Shown: positions 8,291 to 16,284, counted from the stretch's first letter. The stretch is 64,000 nt of DNA from DASUPK01 sp963833375 (GCA_963833375.1 CAWHXR010000007.1:124001-188000); one strand, 5' to 3'. The notes: generated by a model not told the origin, from the letters alone. Program-made: numbers and translations.

Positions 8291-8340
8291 AGCGATGCCC
8301 GGGTGCTCGGCGGGCGAAGCCGAGCAGCGACCCGTCTTAG
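8291..8340 (+). repeat. Family E1 repeat with perfect 8-bp stem, likely bidirectional terminator
   Basis: TGCTCGGC (8304-8311), loop GGGCGAA, GCCGAGCA (8319-8326), then GCGACCCGTC as in other E1 copies. It lies between convergent genes ending at 8250 and 8337, a fitting place for a hairpin terminator serving both. Confidence 0.55.
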
Positions 8341-8948
8341 GGCTCGACCGGGTCCGGCCAGCGCAGCTCCTTGGGGGCCTCGCGCATGCGGATCACCTTC
8401 GCCGGCACGCCGCCCACGACGGCGTTCGCGGGGACGTCCCTGGTGACGACGGAGTTCGTCCCCACGATCGCGTTGTCGCCGACCCGGACGCCGCGCAGGA
8501 AGCAGGCCCCGTAGCCGGCCCAGACGTTGGAGCCGATCACGCACTCGCGCATGTAGATGCCCTGCTGGCGGATCGGCCGCTCCACCTCGACGACGCCGTG
8601 GTCGAAGTCGATGAACATGACGCGGTCCGCGATCACGCACTGCTCCCCGATCCGCACCCGCCTGAAGGCCGAGATCGTGCACTCCTGGCCGAACACGGTC
8701 TTGGCGCCGATCTCGACGACGCCCTCGTGGCAGCGGATCTTGGTGCCGTCGCCGATCCAGGAGAAGCGGCCGAAGCGGACCTCGGCCCCCTTCGCGATCT
8801 GCAACTGCAGGTGCTTGCCGAAGAACACCGGGCCGTCGGTCCTCCAGCGCCAGCCGGCCGGAGTGAGGAAACGGCGCCAGAGGTATCGCCAAAGCAGGCG
8901 GGCGTAGCGTGCGTTGAGCATGCGGTTGCGGCGCAGAAAGGCGAGCAC
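8337..8948 (-). CDS. Left-handed beta-helix (hexapeptide) acyltransferase
   Basis: 203 residues. After a basic N-terminus the protein has repeated hexapeptide turns (VVEIGAKTVFG, VRIGEQCVIAD, CVIGSNVWAGYGACFLRGVRVGDNAIVGTNSVVTRDVPANAVVGGVPAKVI), ending in the GVPAKVI signature of sugar O-acetyltransferases of the WbbJ/LacA class. Catalytic histidine candidates are in DFDHGV. The likely role is acetylation of an envelope glycan or nodulation-like sugar, inferred from family. GTG start at 8948 with TAGAAT 6 nt upstream. Confidence 0.85.
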   Translation of the reverse strand: MLAFLRRNRMLNARYARLLWRYLWRRFLTPAGWRWRTDGPVFFGKHLQLQIAKGAEVRFGRFSWIGDGTKIRCHEGVVEIGAKTVFGQECTISAFRRVRIGEQCVIADRVMFIDFDHGVVEVERPIRQQGIYMRECVIGSNVWAGYGACFLRGVRVGDNAIVGTNSVVTRDVPANAVVGGVPAKVIRMREAPKELRWPDPVEP

Positions 8949-8954
8949 GGCGGG

Positions 8955-8960
8955 ATTCTA
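8955..8960 (-). promoter_or_regulatory. -10 hexamer TAGAAT, leaderless promoter
   Basis: TAGAAT on the minus strand, 6 nt before the GTG at 8948. Confidence 0.5.
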
Positions 8961-9051
8961 GGTTTGGGTCGGCGGCCACCGGCGGTTCGCCGCTTGCAAG
9001 CCTGAGCCCCTTGAGCTTCCGCGTCGAGCCCCCGGCGCCCGCCGCCGCACC

Positions 9052-9057
9052 TAGACT
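9052..9057 (+). promoter_or_regulatory. -10 hexamer TAGACT, leaderless promoter of meaB
   Basis: TAGACT ends 8 nt before the GTG at 9066; no Shine-Dalgarno lies between. Confidence 0.5.
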
Positions 9058-9065
9058 CAGCGACC

Positions 9066-10019
9066 GTGAAGCAGCAGACCGGATCTGACCTGGCGGAGCG
9101 CCTGATCGCGGGGGACAAGCGGGCCCTGGCGCGGGCGATCACGTTGATCGAGAACGACGATCCGGCCGGCTGGGAGCTCGTCCGCGAGGTCTTCCCCCGC
9201 ACGGGGAAGGCCCGGATCGTCGGCCTGACCGGGCCGCCCGGCGTCGGGAAGAGCACCCTGATCGGCGCTCTCACGGCCGAGATGCGGAAGGCCGACCGTC
9301 AGGTCGCGGTCCTCTCGATCGATCCCTCCAGCCCCTTCACCCGAGGCGCCCTGCTCGGGGACCGCATCCGGCTCTCCGATCACTTCCTCGATGCCGGCGT
9401 CTTCATTCGCTCGATGGCCAGTCGCGGCGCGCTCGGCGGCCTCTCCGAGGCGACACTGCAGGCGGCGCTGCTGATGGACGCCTCCGGCAAGGACGACGTC
9501 TTCATCGAGACGGTCGGCGTCGGGCAGGCCGAGATCGACATCGTCGATCACGGCGACACGATCGTGCTGGTCCTGATGCCGGGATCCGGCGATTCGATTC
9601 AGGCTCTGAAGGCGGGCGTGATGGAGATCCCCGACGTGATCGTCGTCAACAAGGCCGACCACCCGATGACCGACACGATGATCCGCGAGATCCGCGGAGT
9701 CCTCTCGCTTGGTCCGCCCACCTCCTGGAGGGTTCCGATCCTCCGGACCGAGGCGGCCAAGGGAGAGGGCGTGGCGGAGCTCGCCGAAAAGATCACCGAG
9801 CACCGCGCCCACATCGAGGCCGAGGGCACGCTCGAGGAACGACGGGCGCGCAATCTGCGCAACGAAGTGCTGGAACTGGCAGCAGCTCGGATGCGGCGGC
9901 GCCTGGAGGCGGCTGTCGCGGACGATTCATCCGTCCGCGAGCTGCTGGATCGTGTCGTCAAGCGGGAGCTGGATCCGGCCAGCGCGGCCAGGGAACTGCT
10001 GGATCGCGACGATGGCTGA
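9066..10019 (+). CDS. meaB: MeaB/ArgK-family G-protein chaperone of methylmalonyl-CoA mutase
   Basis: 317 residues. Walker A GPPGVGKST at 56-64, a switch region around SIDPSSPFTRGALLGDRIRL, the invariant FIETVGVGQAEIDI, and NKAD as base-specificity motif: a full MeaB/ArgK GTPase. MeaB gates adenosylcobalamin loading and protects B12-dependent mutases. The two mutase subunits are encoded further right (17.4 and 22.4 kb), so the target is probably in this window. The 3' end overlaps the next gene by 8 bp. Confidence 0.93.
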   Translation: MKQQTGSDLAERLIAGDKRALARAITLIENDDPAGWELVREVFPRTGKARIVGLTGPPGVGKSTLIGALTAEMRKADRQVAVLSIDPSSPFTRGALLGDRIRLSDHFLDAGVFIRSMASRGALGGLSEATLQAALLMDASGKDDVFIETVGVGQAEIDIVDHGDTIVLVLMPGSGDSIQALKAGVMEIPDVIVVNKADHPMTDTMIREIRGVLSLGPPTSWRVPILRTEAAKGEGVAELAEKITEHRAHIEAEGTLEERRARNLRNEVLELAAARMRRRLEAAVADDSSVRELLDRVVKRELDPASAARELLDRDDG

Positions 10020-10479
10020 GACCAAGTCGAAGAGGCAGAGCACTCCACAATCGGCGGCCACAAACACCGCCGCCGGATCAAAGCGCGGCAAGGCTCCGCT
10101 TCCCACCCTCCAGGAGGCCCTGAGGTGGGAGCGCATGCGGATCGACGGACTCGGGGGGAAGACCCTCGGCCGGATCGCCGGGATCCACGTTGCGGCCGAC
10201 GACGAAGAGCCTCGCTGGGCGCTGATCCGGCTGGGACCGCTCGCGGGCTGCACCGCGATCCCCTTCGAGCACGTCGCCGAGGGGGCGGGCCGCCTCTGGG
10301 CCGCCTACGACCGCGACTGGATCCGCGAGGCCCCCCGCTTTCGGCCGAACGAGTCACTGACCGCGCTGCAGGAGCTGGAGCTCTGCGCCCACTGGGGCAT
10401 CCGCGAGGGGCAGGGCAGAGCGGCCGAGGTGGCCGAGCAGGACGCGGACGAGATCACAGCCGTTCCTGCGGAGCACTAG
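10012..10479 (+). CDS. PRC-barrel-like protein of unknown function with repeat-derived N-terminus
   Basis: 155 residues, starting 8 bp inside meaB. The core (GKTLGRIAGIHVAADDEEPRWALIR ... IPFEHVAEGAGRLWAAYDRDWI) has the spacing of a PRC-barrel fold: a link motif, a small-domain loop, then a predicted surface helix. Residues about 14-23 (SAATNTAAGS) are encoded by a copy of dispersed repeat E2, so this stretch is probably not functional sequence. Translational coupling to meaB is visible; a role with the mutase is only a guess. Confidence 0.65.
   Translation: MAETKSKRQSTPQSAATNTAAGSKRGKAPLPTLQEALRWERMRIDGLGGKTLGRIAGIHVAADDEEPRWALIRLGPLAGCTAIPFEHVAEGAGRLWAAYDRDWIREAPRFRPNESLTALQELELCAHWGIREGQGRAAEVAEQDADEITAVPAEH
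10051..10081 (-). repeat. Dispersed hairpin repeat, family E2 (in coding region)
   Basis: CGGCGGCCACAAACACCGCC followed by GCCGGATCAA; arms CGGCGG / CCGCCG enclose a short loop. Related copies at 14982, 47014, 47050, 48023 and 55183. Here it is translated in frame. Confidence 0.65.
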
Positions 10480-10501
10480 GGACGGCTTCGCCACAAAGAC
10501 G

Positions 10502-10519
10502 GGGGTCGCAAGCGACCCC
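10502..10519. terminator. Perfect hairpin between convergent genes
   Basis: GGGGTCGC-AA-GCGACCCC is a perfect 8-bp inverted repeat placed between the stops at 10479 (+) and 10526 (-). No U-tract follows, so it may instead be an E1-related repeat acting as a bidirectional block. Confidence 0.5.
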
Positions 10520-10525
10520 TCTCGA

Positions 10526-11671
10526 TCAACAACCCAGCTGGCGCGCGATCACCATCTGCTGCACCTCGTCGGTGCCCTCGCCGATGGTGAGGATCTTGGC
10601 GTCGCGGTAGAAGCGGCAGACGGGGTACTCCTCGATGTAGCCGTAGCCGCCGTGGATCTGCACGGCCTCCTCGGTCGCGCGGACGGCCAGCCGCCCCGTG
10701 ATCAACTTGGCCTGGGCGGCGGTCAGCGTGAACGGCTCACCTCGCTCCTTGAGAACCGCCGCGCGGTAGACCAGCAGCCGGGCCGCCTCGATCTGGGCCG
10801 AGAGATCGGCGATCTTGGCCTGGATCGCCTGGAACTTGGCGATCGGCTGGCCGAAGGCGCGCCGCTCCTTCGCGTATGAGATCGCCTCGTCCAGGGCGCC
10901 CTGGGCCAACCCGACCCCCATCGCGGCTACGCCGATGCGCCCGCCGTCGAGGATCTGCAGGAACTGCTTGAAGCCGTCGCCGCGGCGGCCGAGCAGGTTG
11001 CCCTCCGGGACGCGGCAGTCGTCGAAGGTCAGGGGCCGCGTGTCGGAGGCGTTCCAGCCCATCTTCCGATAGGGCTCGCCGGGCTCGTAGCCGGGCACGC
11101 CGTTCGGGACGATGATGTTCGAGATCTCCTTGGCGCCGTTCTGGGGTCCGGTGACCGCCGTGATCGTCACGCAGCCCGAGATCTCGGTGCCGGAGTTGGT
11201 GATGAACTGCTTGGCCCCGTTCACCACCCACTCATCGCCCTCCAGCGCCGCGCGCGTCTGCGTGTTGCCCGCGTCGGAGCCGGCCTCGGGCTCAGTCAGC
11301 CCGAACGCCGCCAGCTTCTGACCGCCGCAGAGCTGCGGCAGCCAGTCGTCCTTCTGCTCGTCCGTGCCCCAGAGGTGGATGGGCATCGTGCCGAGGGAGG
11401 TGTGGGCCGCCATCGTGATCGCGACCGAGGAGTCGATCCGGGTCAGCTCCTCGACGGCGAGCGCGTAGGAGAGCGTGTCGGCCCCGCCGCCGCCGTACTC
11501 CTCGGGAAACGGGATCCCCATCAGGCCGAGCTCGCCCATCTTCGCGACCAGCTCGTAGGGGAACGCCTTGGTGCGGTCGAGCTCCTCGGCGACCGGTGCG
11601 ACCTCCTGGCGAGCGAAGTCGCGGACCGTGTCGCGCAGCAGCCGCTGCTCGTCGGTCAGATCGAAGTCCAC
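10526..11671 (-). CDS. Acyl-CoA dehydrogenase
   Basis: 381 residues, the standard length. N-terminal all-alpha domain, a beta domain with FGLTEPEAGSDAGNTQTRA (signature 1) and KQFITNSGTEI, and a C-terminal domain with QIHGGYGYIEEYPVCRFYRDAKILTIGEGTDEVQQMVIAR, where the glutamate in EGTDE is at the catalytic-base position of short/branched-chain enzymes. FAD enzyme passing electrons to ETF, which is encoded at 24.7-26.6 kb. GTG start with TAGACT 10 nt upstream. Chain-length specificity is not readable. Confidence 0.92.
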   Translation of the reverse strand: MDFDLTDEQRLLRDTVRDFARQEVAPVAEELDRTKAFPYELVAKMGELGLMGIPFPEEYGGGGADTLSYALAVEELTRIDSSVAITMAAHTSLGTMPIHLWGTDEQKDDWLPQLCGGQKLAAFGLTEPEAGSDAGNTQTRAALEGDEWVVNGAKQFITNSGTEISGCVTITAVTGPQNGAKEISNIIVPNGVPGYEPGEPYRKMGWNASDTRPLTFDDCRVPEGNLLGRRGDGFKQFLQILDGGRIGVAAMGVGLAQGALDEAISYAKERRAFGQPIAKFQAIQAKIADLSAQIEAARLLVYRAAVLKERGEPFTLTAAQAKLITGRLAVRATEEAVQIHGGYGYIEEYPVCRFYRDAKILTIGEGTDEVQQMVIARQLGC

Positions 11672-11681
11672 GGCGCGGGAG

Positions 11682-11687
11682 AGTCTA
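11682..11687 (-). promoter_or_regulatory. -10 hexamer TAGACT
   Basis: TAGACT on the minus strand, 10 nt before the GTG at 11671; slightly longer spacing than the other sites. Confidence 0.4.
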
Positions 11688-11708
11688 GGGGCGGCTCTGC
11701 AGCGGCAG

Positions 11709-12191
11709 CTACGCCGCCTTCAGCGACTCGGTCGCGGCCTTCACCCCCGGGCCGTCGATCGCGCGAGCCTCGCGGACGCTGAGGTGCTTGCCGCACTTGG
11801 CGCAGATCCGGCGATCGTCGATCTCGCCGCCGCACTCGCCCTTGTGGACGACGACCGAGGGCGGCCCGCCCGGGAGAGCCTCGTACTTGTCGCCCCAGTG
11901 CATCAGGGCGATCATCACCGGCCACAGATCGAGCCCCTTCTCGGTGAGGAAATACTCGTAGCGCTCGGGCCGCTCGCTGTAGGGACGGCGCTCGAGGATC
12001 CCTTCGTCGACCATCCGCTGGAGGCGGGCGGTGAGCACGTTCCGTGCGACGCCGAGCGATCGCTGCATCTCAGAGAACCTCCGCCTTCCGTGGAAGATCT
12101 CGCGCACCACGAGCAGGGTCCAGCGCTCGCCGACCAGCTCGAGGCTGCGGGCGATCGAGCAGATCTGGCCCTCGTATTCGTTGCCCAGCAT
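11709..12191 (-). CDS. HxlR-family winged-helix regulator
   Basis: About 160 residues from ATG 12191 (MLGNEYEGQICSIARSLELVGERWTLLVVREIFHGRRRFSEM), the typical HxlR start with the conserved cysteine near the N-terminus. The wing motif DEGILERRPYSERPERYEYFLTEKG is intact. A C-terminal extension carries CGGEI and CAKCGKHL, a possible zinc-binding knuckle. HxlR proteins respond to reactive electrophiles and bind palindromes as dimers. It is divergent from a small gene at 12293, and two near-identical palindromes flank the intervening promoter. A longer start at 12227 exists but would run across one palindrome. Confidence 0.85.
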   Translation of the reverse strand: MLGNEYEGQICSIARSLELVGERWTLLVVREIFHGRRRFSEMQRSLGVARNVLTARLQRMVDEGILERRPYSERPERYEYFLTEKGLDLWPVMIALMHWGDKYEALPGGPPSVVVHKGECGGEIDDRRICAKCGKHLSVREARAIDGPGVKAATESLKAA

Positions 12192-12192
12192 C

Positions 12193-12211
12193 AGTGTGAT
12201 CTTTGCACACT
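12193..12211. promoter_or_regulatory. Inverted repeat AGTGTG-N7-CACACT
   Basis: Perfect 6-bp arms directly before the HxlR start codon. The spacing (N7) does not match the CRP site, so it is listed only as a possible second operator. Confidence 0.3.
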
Positions 12212-12213
12212 CG

Positions 12214-12228
12214 GTTGCGTCATGCAAC
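12214..12228. promoter_or_regulatory. HxlR operator 1, GTTGC-N5-GCAAC
   Basis: GTTGCGTCATGCAAC. A second copy with the same arms lies at 12256-12270, 42 bp centre to centre, i.e. on the same DNA face. Confidence 0.6.
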
Positions 12229-12243
12229 TCACGCTGATACGGT
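12215..12243 (+). promoter_or_regulatory. Promoter: TTGCGT-17-TACGGT with TG extension
   Basis: -35 TTGCGT (12215-12220), 17-bp spacer, -10 TACGGT (12238-12243) preceded by TGA. It sits between the two HxlR-type palindromes and points to the small gene at 12293; operator 1 overlaps the -35. Confidence 0.5.
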
Positions 12244-12255
12244 CACCGCATCGGA

Positions 12256-12270
12256 GTTGCGTGAAGCAAC
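12256..12270. promoter_or_regulatory. HxlR operator 2, GTTGC-N5-GCAAC
   Basis: GTTGCGTGAAGCAAC, just downstream of the expected transcription start. Same 5-bp arms as operator 1. Confidence 0.6.
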
Positions 12271-12292
12271 CAACCCACGCAAGGAGTCCATC

Positions 12293-12436
12293 ATGAGAGC
12301 ACTCCGCTTCCAGTTCCATCCAGAGCAGATCAGGATCAGCCCCGAGGAGATCCTCGCCGACCTGCATTACCCGGTTCGCCGGGACCGCCCGGAGCCGGCC
12401 AGCAAGCCCGCCCGCCGCCGCCGGGGCCGCGGGTGA
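12293..12436 (+). CDS. 47-residue basic protein, unknown
   Basis: MRALRFQFHPEQIRISPEEI..., ending in an arginine-rich tail (ARRRRGRG). A good Shine-Dalgarno, AAGGAG, precedes the ATG by 6 nt. It overlaps the start of the downstream thioesterase (GTGA), so the two are translationally coupled. Divergent from, and apparently controlled by, the HxlR regulator. No family recognised; the composition suits nucleic-acid binding or an unstructured tail. Confidence 0.6.
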   Translation: MRALRFQFHPEQIRISPEEILADLHYPVRRDRPEPASKPARRRRGRG

Positions 12437-13011
12437 GCGTCGGGTCGGCTTCGTCGGTCAACGGGGACGGCCAGCTGAGCGAGCGGGCGGCGGACGCTGC
12501 CCTCGCCTTCGCGGAGCGCTCCCCGGAGACGACCAGCACGCGCACGATCACCTGGCAGGACCCGGTCCCGACGGCCGGGGCGGGCGCCCGTCTGGCGGGG
12601 CTCGCGTACATGCGGGCGATCCAGGCCGGCGAGCTCCCGCCCCCTCCGATCGCGGTGGTGATGAACTACTCGATCGCGGAGCTGGAGGAGGGGAGGGCCG
12701 TCTTCGAGGGCGAGCCCGGGGAGGAGCACTACAACCCGATCGGCGTCGTCCACGGCGGCTACGCCGCGACGATCCTCGATTCCGCCCTCGGCTGTGCGGT
12801 TCACACGACCCTTCCCGCCGGCGTCGGTTACACGAGCCAGACGCTGGAGGTGAAGTACCTGCGGCCGATCACGCGCGACACCGGCAGGGTCCGCTGCGAG
12901 GCACAGGTGGTCCATCGGGGCCGAAAGAGCGCGACCTCCGAAGCCAAGCTGACGGCGACCGCGACGGGCAAGCTGCTGGCGACCGGCACCAGCACCTGCC
13001 TCGTCCTGTAA
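12433..13011 (+). CDS. PaaI-type hotdog thioesterase
   Basis: 192 residues. The hotdog core is EEHYNPIGVVHGGYAATILDSALGCAVHTTLPAGVGYTSQTLEVKYLRPI, with HGG at the substrate-binding turn and the conserved aspartate in ILDSALG, as in PaaI/YbdB acyl-CoA thioesterases. The 65-residue N-terminal extension is variable. GTG start overlaps the stop of the 47-residue gene. Probably hydrolyses aryl- or acyl-CoA and is induced through HxlR; substrate unknown. Confidence 0.85.
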   Translation: MSVGSASSVNGDGQLSERAADAALAFAERSPETTSTRTITWQDPVPTAGAGARLAGLAYMRAIQAGELPPPPIAVVMNYSIAELEEGRAVFEGEPGEEHYNPIGVVHGGYAATILDSALGCAVHTTLPAGVGYTSQTLEVKYLRPITRDTGRVRCEAQVVHRGRKSATSEAKLTATATGKLLATGTSTCLVL

Positions 13012-13057
13012 TTCGGCGGCGGTGTTCGTGCCGCTGTCATCGGTCGCACACGGCCCC

Positions 13058-13063
13058 TACGAT
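13058..13063 (+). promoter_or_regulatory. -10 hexamer TACGAT, leaderless promoter
   Basis: TACGAT ends 6 nt before GTG 13070 and supports that start over the ORF extension to 13022. Confidence 0.45.
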
Positions 13064-13069
13064 CGGGGC

Positions 13070-13495
13070 GTGAGCGAGAACGGCAGGGTTCCGAAGGTTC
13101 GGCTCGGCCGGATGGTCGAGGACGGCGTGGCGCCGAGCATCTACGGCCTGATCGAGCGCGCCATCGCGCGCGAGCCCGAGCTCGCCGCCCAGATGCGCGG
13201 CCGCGTCGTCTTCCGCTTCGCCGAGGATTTCTCGCCGCTCCGCATCCACTTCAAGGCGCGAAGCGTGGTCGTCGAGGACGGTGACTCCCGCAAGCCCGAC
13301 CTGGTGATCTCCGGCCGTCTCCCGGACATCGTCCACTTCGCGACCGTCCCGACGCTGCGGGGCCGGCTGCACGGCGTTCCCGACCCGCGGCGGCGCCACG
13401 GCCGCAAGGCCCTCGGGCGTCTTGCCAGCGGCCGGGTCAGGATCGAAGGCGACCGCGTCCTGGGCCGCCGGCTGCTGCGGCTACTTGCCATTTGA
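13070..13495 (+). CDS. SCP2-like lipid-binding domain protein
   Basis: 141 residues from GTG 13070. The sequence MRGRVVFRFAEDFSPLRIHFKARSVVVEDGDSRKPDLVISGRLPDIVHFA has the alternating strands and DLVISG turn seen in stand-alone SCP2 sterol-carrier domains. No enzyme motif. It may bind hydrophobic acyl compounds; assignment is by fold resemblance only. Its last 15 bp overlap the convergent pepA 3' end. Confidence 0.5.
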   Translation: MSENGRVPKVRLGRMVEDGVAPSIYGLIERAIAREPELAAQMRGRVVFRFAEDFSPLRIHFKARSVVVEDGDSRKPDLVISGRLPDIVHFATVPTLRGRLHGVPDPRRRHGRKALGRLASGRVRIEGDRVLGRRLLRLLAI

Positions 13496-14932
13496 CCCGC
13501 TCAGCGAGCGCGCCAGATCCACCAGCAGCCTGACGCCGAAGCCGCTCGGGCCCTTGCCGACGTACTCGCGGCCGACGTCCCACGCCGTCCCGGCGATGTC
13601 GAGGTGGACCCACGGCTTGCCGTCGACGAACTCCTCGAGGAACGATCCCGCGTAGATCGTCCCCGCCTTGCGCTTGGCCGCGGCATTGGTGAGGTCCGCG
13701 GCGGTGCCCTTGGTGAGCTCCTTGTACTCGGGGTGGAGAGGCAGGCGCCAGGCCAGTTCCCCGGTGCGAGTCGCGGCGCCCTCGACCTCGGCGGCGAGCT
13801 CGTCGTCGTTGGAGATCAGCGCGGCGTAGGTCGACCCGAGCGCGACCAGGACCGCTCCGGTGAGGGTGGCGAGGTCGACGATCCGGTCAGCGCCGAGCTC
13901 GACCGAGTAGGAGAGGGCGTCGGCCAGGATCAGGCGACCCTCGGCGTCGGTGTTGTTCACCTCCACCGTCTTGCCGTTGAGCTGGGTGATGATGTCGCCG
14001 GGCTTGACGGCGGTTCCGCTGGGCATGTTCTCGGTCGAGGGGATGACCGCCAGCAGGTTGATCGGCACCTCGAGCTTCGCGATCGCCGAAACGGCCTCGA
14101 GGACGGCGGCCGCGCCGGACATGTCCATCTTCATCTCGTGCATGGAGCCGGACGGCTTGATGGAGATCCCGCCGGTGTCGAAGGTGACGCCCTTGCCGAC
14201 CAGGCCGAGGGTCTCGCCGTCCCCGCCGGCCTCGTAGCGCAGGACGATCAGCTGGGGCTCCTCGGCGGTGCCCTGGGAGACGGCCACGAGCCCGCCCATT
14301 CCCTTCTCGGCGATCTGATTGCGGCCCAGAACCTCGCAGGTGACGGAGGAGTGCTCGTCGGCGATCGCCCTCGCGCGACCAGCCAGGTAGGAGGGGGTGA
14401 CCACGTTGGAGGGCAGGTCCTGCAGCTCGCGGGCGAAGTTCTCGGCCTCGGCGGCGACGCGGGACGCCTCCACGGCCTCCGCGAGGCCCTCGTCGCCGAT
14501 CACCGTGATCTCCTCCAGGTGCTTGCCGGAGTCCTCGTCGCCGTCCTGCTTCGACTTGAAGCGGTCGAAGCGGTAGGAGGCGAGGATCGCTCCCTCGACC
14601 ATCGCCGTCGCGAGGGCTCCCGCGTCGGCGGAGTCCGGGCCGGAGAGGGTCAGGGAGGTGGCCTCCATCGTCCCCGCGGTGCGCGAGGCGATTGCGCCGG
14701 CGACCCGCGCCCGCTCGGGCTCGAACTCGTCGCGGTCGCCGAGACCGATCACCAGCGCCCGGCGCGGGCTCTCCGGGTGGATCAGCGTGGCCTTCTTGTA
14801 GGTGGACTTGACGTCGTCCGATCCGGGCGCGCCCGCGAGCGGGTCGGGGAGGTCGTCGCCGCCGAAGATGAGCACCGCAAGGAGGTCAGAGTCGACCTCG
14901 GAGAGCGGCTTGTCGGCGACCCGGACGCGCAA
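13481..14932 (-). CDS. pepA: Leucyl/cytosol aminopeptidase (M17)
   Basis: 483 residues. The M17 catalytic domain has GKGVTFDTGGISIKPSGSM (metal-binding Lys/Asp), MDMSGAAAVL and the signature NTDAEGRLILADAL, so both zinc/manganese sites are complete. Cytoplasmic hexameric exopeptidase; some relatives also bind DNA. The start is TTG at 14932, with TAACCT 8 nt upstream, so the message appears leaderless with a rare TTG. No other in-frame start lies between. Confidence 0.93.
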   Translation of the reverse strand: MRVRVADKPLSEVDSDLLAVLIFGGDDLPDPLAGAPGSDDVKSTYKKATLIHPESPRRALVIGLGDRDEFEPERARVAGAIASRTAGTMEATSLTLSGPDSADAGALATAMVEGAILASYRFDRFKSKQDGDEDSGKHLEEITVIGDEGLAEAVEASRVAAEAENFARELQDLPSNVVTPSYLAGRARAIADEHSSVTCEVLGRNQIAEKGMGGLVAVSQGTAEEPQLIVLRYEAGGDGETLGLVGKGVTFDTGGISIKPSGSMHEMKMDMSGAAAVLEAVSAIAKLEVPINLLAVIPSTENMPSGTAVKPGDIITQLNGKTVEVNNTDAEGRLILADALSYSVELGADRIVDLATLTGAVLVALGSTYAALISNDDELAAEVEGAATRTGELAWRLPLHPEYKELTKGTAADLTNAAAKRKAGTIYAGSFLEEFVDGKPWVHLDIAGTAWDVGREYVGKGPSGFGVRLLVDLARSLSGSNGK

Positions 14933-14940
14933 GGGGCGGC

Positions 14941-14946
14941 AGGTTA
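14941..14946 (-). promoter_or_regulatory. -10 hexamer TAACCT before TTG start
   Basis: TAACCT on the minus strand, 8 nt before the TTG start of pepA. Confidence 0.4.
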
Positions 14947-14981
14947 CAGGGACGACTGACTAGCATTCGAGGCCATCATCC

Positions 14982-15013
14982 TCGGCGGCCACGAACACCG
15001 CCGCCCGATCAAC
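14982..15013 (-). repeat. Dispersed hairpin repeat, family E2 (5' leader of thiolase)
   Basis: TCGGCGGCCACGAACACCGC followed by CGCCCGATCAAC; same unit as the copy at 10051 apart from three substitutions. It is in the leader about 40 bp before the thiolase ATG. Confidence 0.65.
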
Positions 15014-15052
15014 AGCCGGCGGATCAACCGCCGGCGCAGACGAAAGGCGCAG

Positions 15053-16237
15053 ATGTCGAAGACGGTCATCCTCTCCACCGCCAGGACCCCGTTCGGAAAG
15101 ATGGGCGGCGGGCTCTCGTCCCTCGATGCCACCGACCTGGGCGGCACCGCGATCTCCGAGGCGCTCGACCGCGCCGAGGTGAAAGCGGACCAGGTGCAGG
15201 GCGTCGTCTACGGCCAGGTGCTGCAGGCGGGGCAGGGCCAGATTCCGTCCCGCCAAGCGCAGATCAAGGCCGGGATTCCGCGCGAGGTGCCCTCGGAGAC
15301 CGTCAACAAGGTCTGCGCGTCCGGAATGCGCTCGATCGGGATCGCCGACCAGGCCATCCGCGCCGGTGACCTCGATGTCGGTGTGACCGGCGGCATGGAG
15401 TCGATGAGCCAGGCGCCATACCTGCTGCCCGGCGCCCGCTTCGGCTTCCGGATGGGGGACGTCACCGCGATCGACGCGATGACCCACGACGGGCTCACCA
15501 ACCCCTTCACCGAGAAGCAGATGATCAACGAGGCCAGCGAGGTCTCCAACGAGCTCGAGATCACCCGCGCCGACATGGACCGCTTCGCCGAGCGCTCCCA
15601 CCAGCTCGCCCACAAGGCGACCGAGGACGGCAAGCTCGCCGAGGAGATCGTCACCGTCACCGTCAAGTCGAAGAAGGGCGAGAACGAGGTTGCCGCTGAC
15701 GAGGGGATCCGGGCCGACACGACCCTCGAGGTGCTCTCGAAGCTGAAGGCAGTCGGCGGCGACGACGCGACCCACACCGCCGGCAACTCGCCGGGCGTCA
15801 ACGACGGCGCCGGCGCCGTGGTGGTCGCCTCCGAGGAGTGGGCGAAGCAGAACGGCAAGAGCCCGGTCGCCACCGTGCTGGCCTACGGCCAGGTCGCGGA
15901 CGACTTCGCCTACCTCGCCAAGACCCCGGCGCGCGCCGCCATGCAGGCGCTCGAGAAGATCGGCAGGAAGCCCGGCGACGTCGACCTCTGGGAGATCAAC
16001 GAGGCCTTCGCCTCCGTCGCGATCAACTCCGTGCGGATGCTGGAGATCGACGAGGACAAGGTGAACGTCAACGGCGGGGCCATCGCGCTCGGTCACCCGA
16101 TCGGAGCCTCCGGCGCCCGGATCGTCGGCGCGCTGGTGCACGAGCTCCGACGCCGGGGCGGCGGCCTGGGCTGCGCCGCGATCTGCTCGGGCGGTGGCCA
16201 GGGCGACGCGATCCTGGTCGAGGTGAACGGCGGATAG
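15053..16237 (+). CDS. Acetyl-CoA C-acetyltransferase (thiolase)
   Basis: 394 residues, standard thiolase length. Acyl-accepting C88 in VNKVCASGMRS; the C-terminal signature NVNGGAIALGHPIGASGAR with the catalytic histidine, and CAAICSGGGQGDAI with the second catalytic cysteine. Degrades or makes acetoacetyl-CoA; adjacent acyl-CoA genes suggest beta-oxidation. Start ATG follows GAAAGGCG at SD distance, unlike the leaderless neighbours. Confidence 0.93.
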   Translation: MSKTVILSTARTPFGKMGGGLSSLDATDLGGTAISEALDRAEVKADQVQGVVYGQVLQAGQGQIPSRQAQIKAGIPREVPSETVNKVCASGMRSIGIADQAIRAGDLDVGVTGGMESMSQAPYLLPGARFGFRMGDVTAIDAMTHDGLTNPFTEKQMINEASEVSNELEITRADMDRFAERSHQLAHKATEDGKLAEEIVTVTVKSKKGENEVAADEGIRADTTLEVLSKLKAVGGDDATHTAGNSPGVNDGAGAVVVASEEWAKQNGKSPVATVLAYGQVADDFAYLAKTPARAAMQALEKIGRKPGDVDLWEINEAFASVAINSVRMLEIDEDKVNVNGGAIALGHPIGASGARIVGALVHELRRRGGGLGCAAICSGGGQGDAILVEVNGG

Positions 16238-16255
16238 CCGACGCGTTTTCGCCAC

Positions 16256-16284
16256 GCACGCCGCGGGGCAAGCCCTCGGCGTGC
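16256..16284 (+). terminator. Hairpin after thiolase
   Basis: GCACGCCG (16256-16263) pairs with CGGCGTGC (16277-16284), with a further GGG/CCC inside and a short loop. Located 19 bp after the thiolase stop; no clear U-tract. Confidence 0.5.

Noticed and set aside
12194..12210. CRP-like site TGTGATCTTTGCACA
   Set aside because: Arm spacing is one base short of the CRP consensus (TGTG-N7-CACA instead of N8); kept only as an unspecific inverted repeat.
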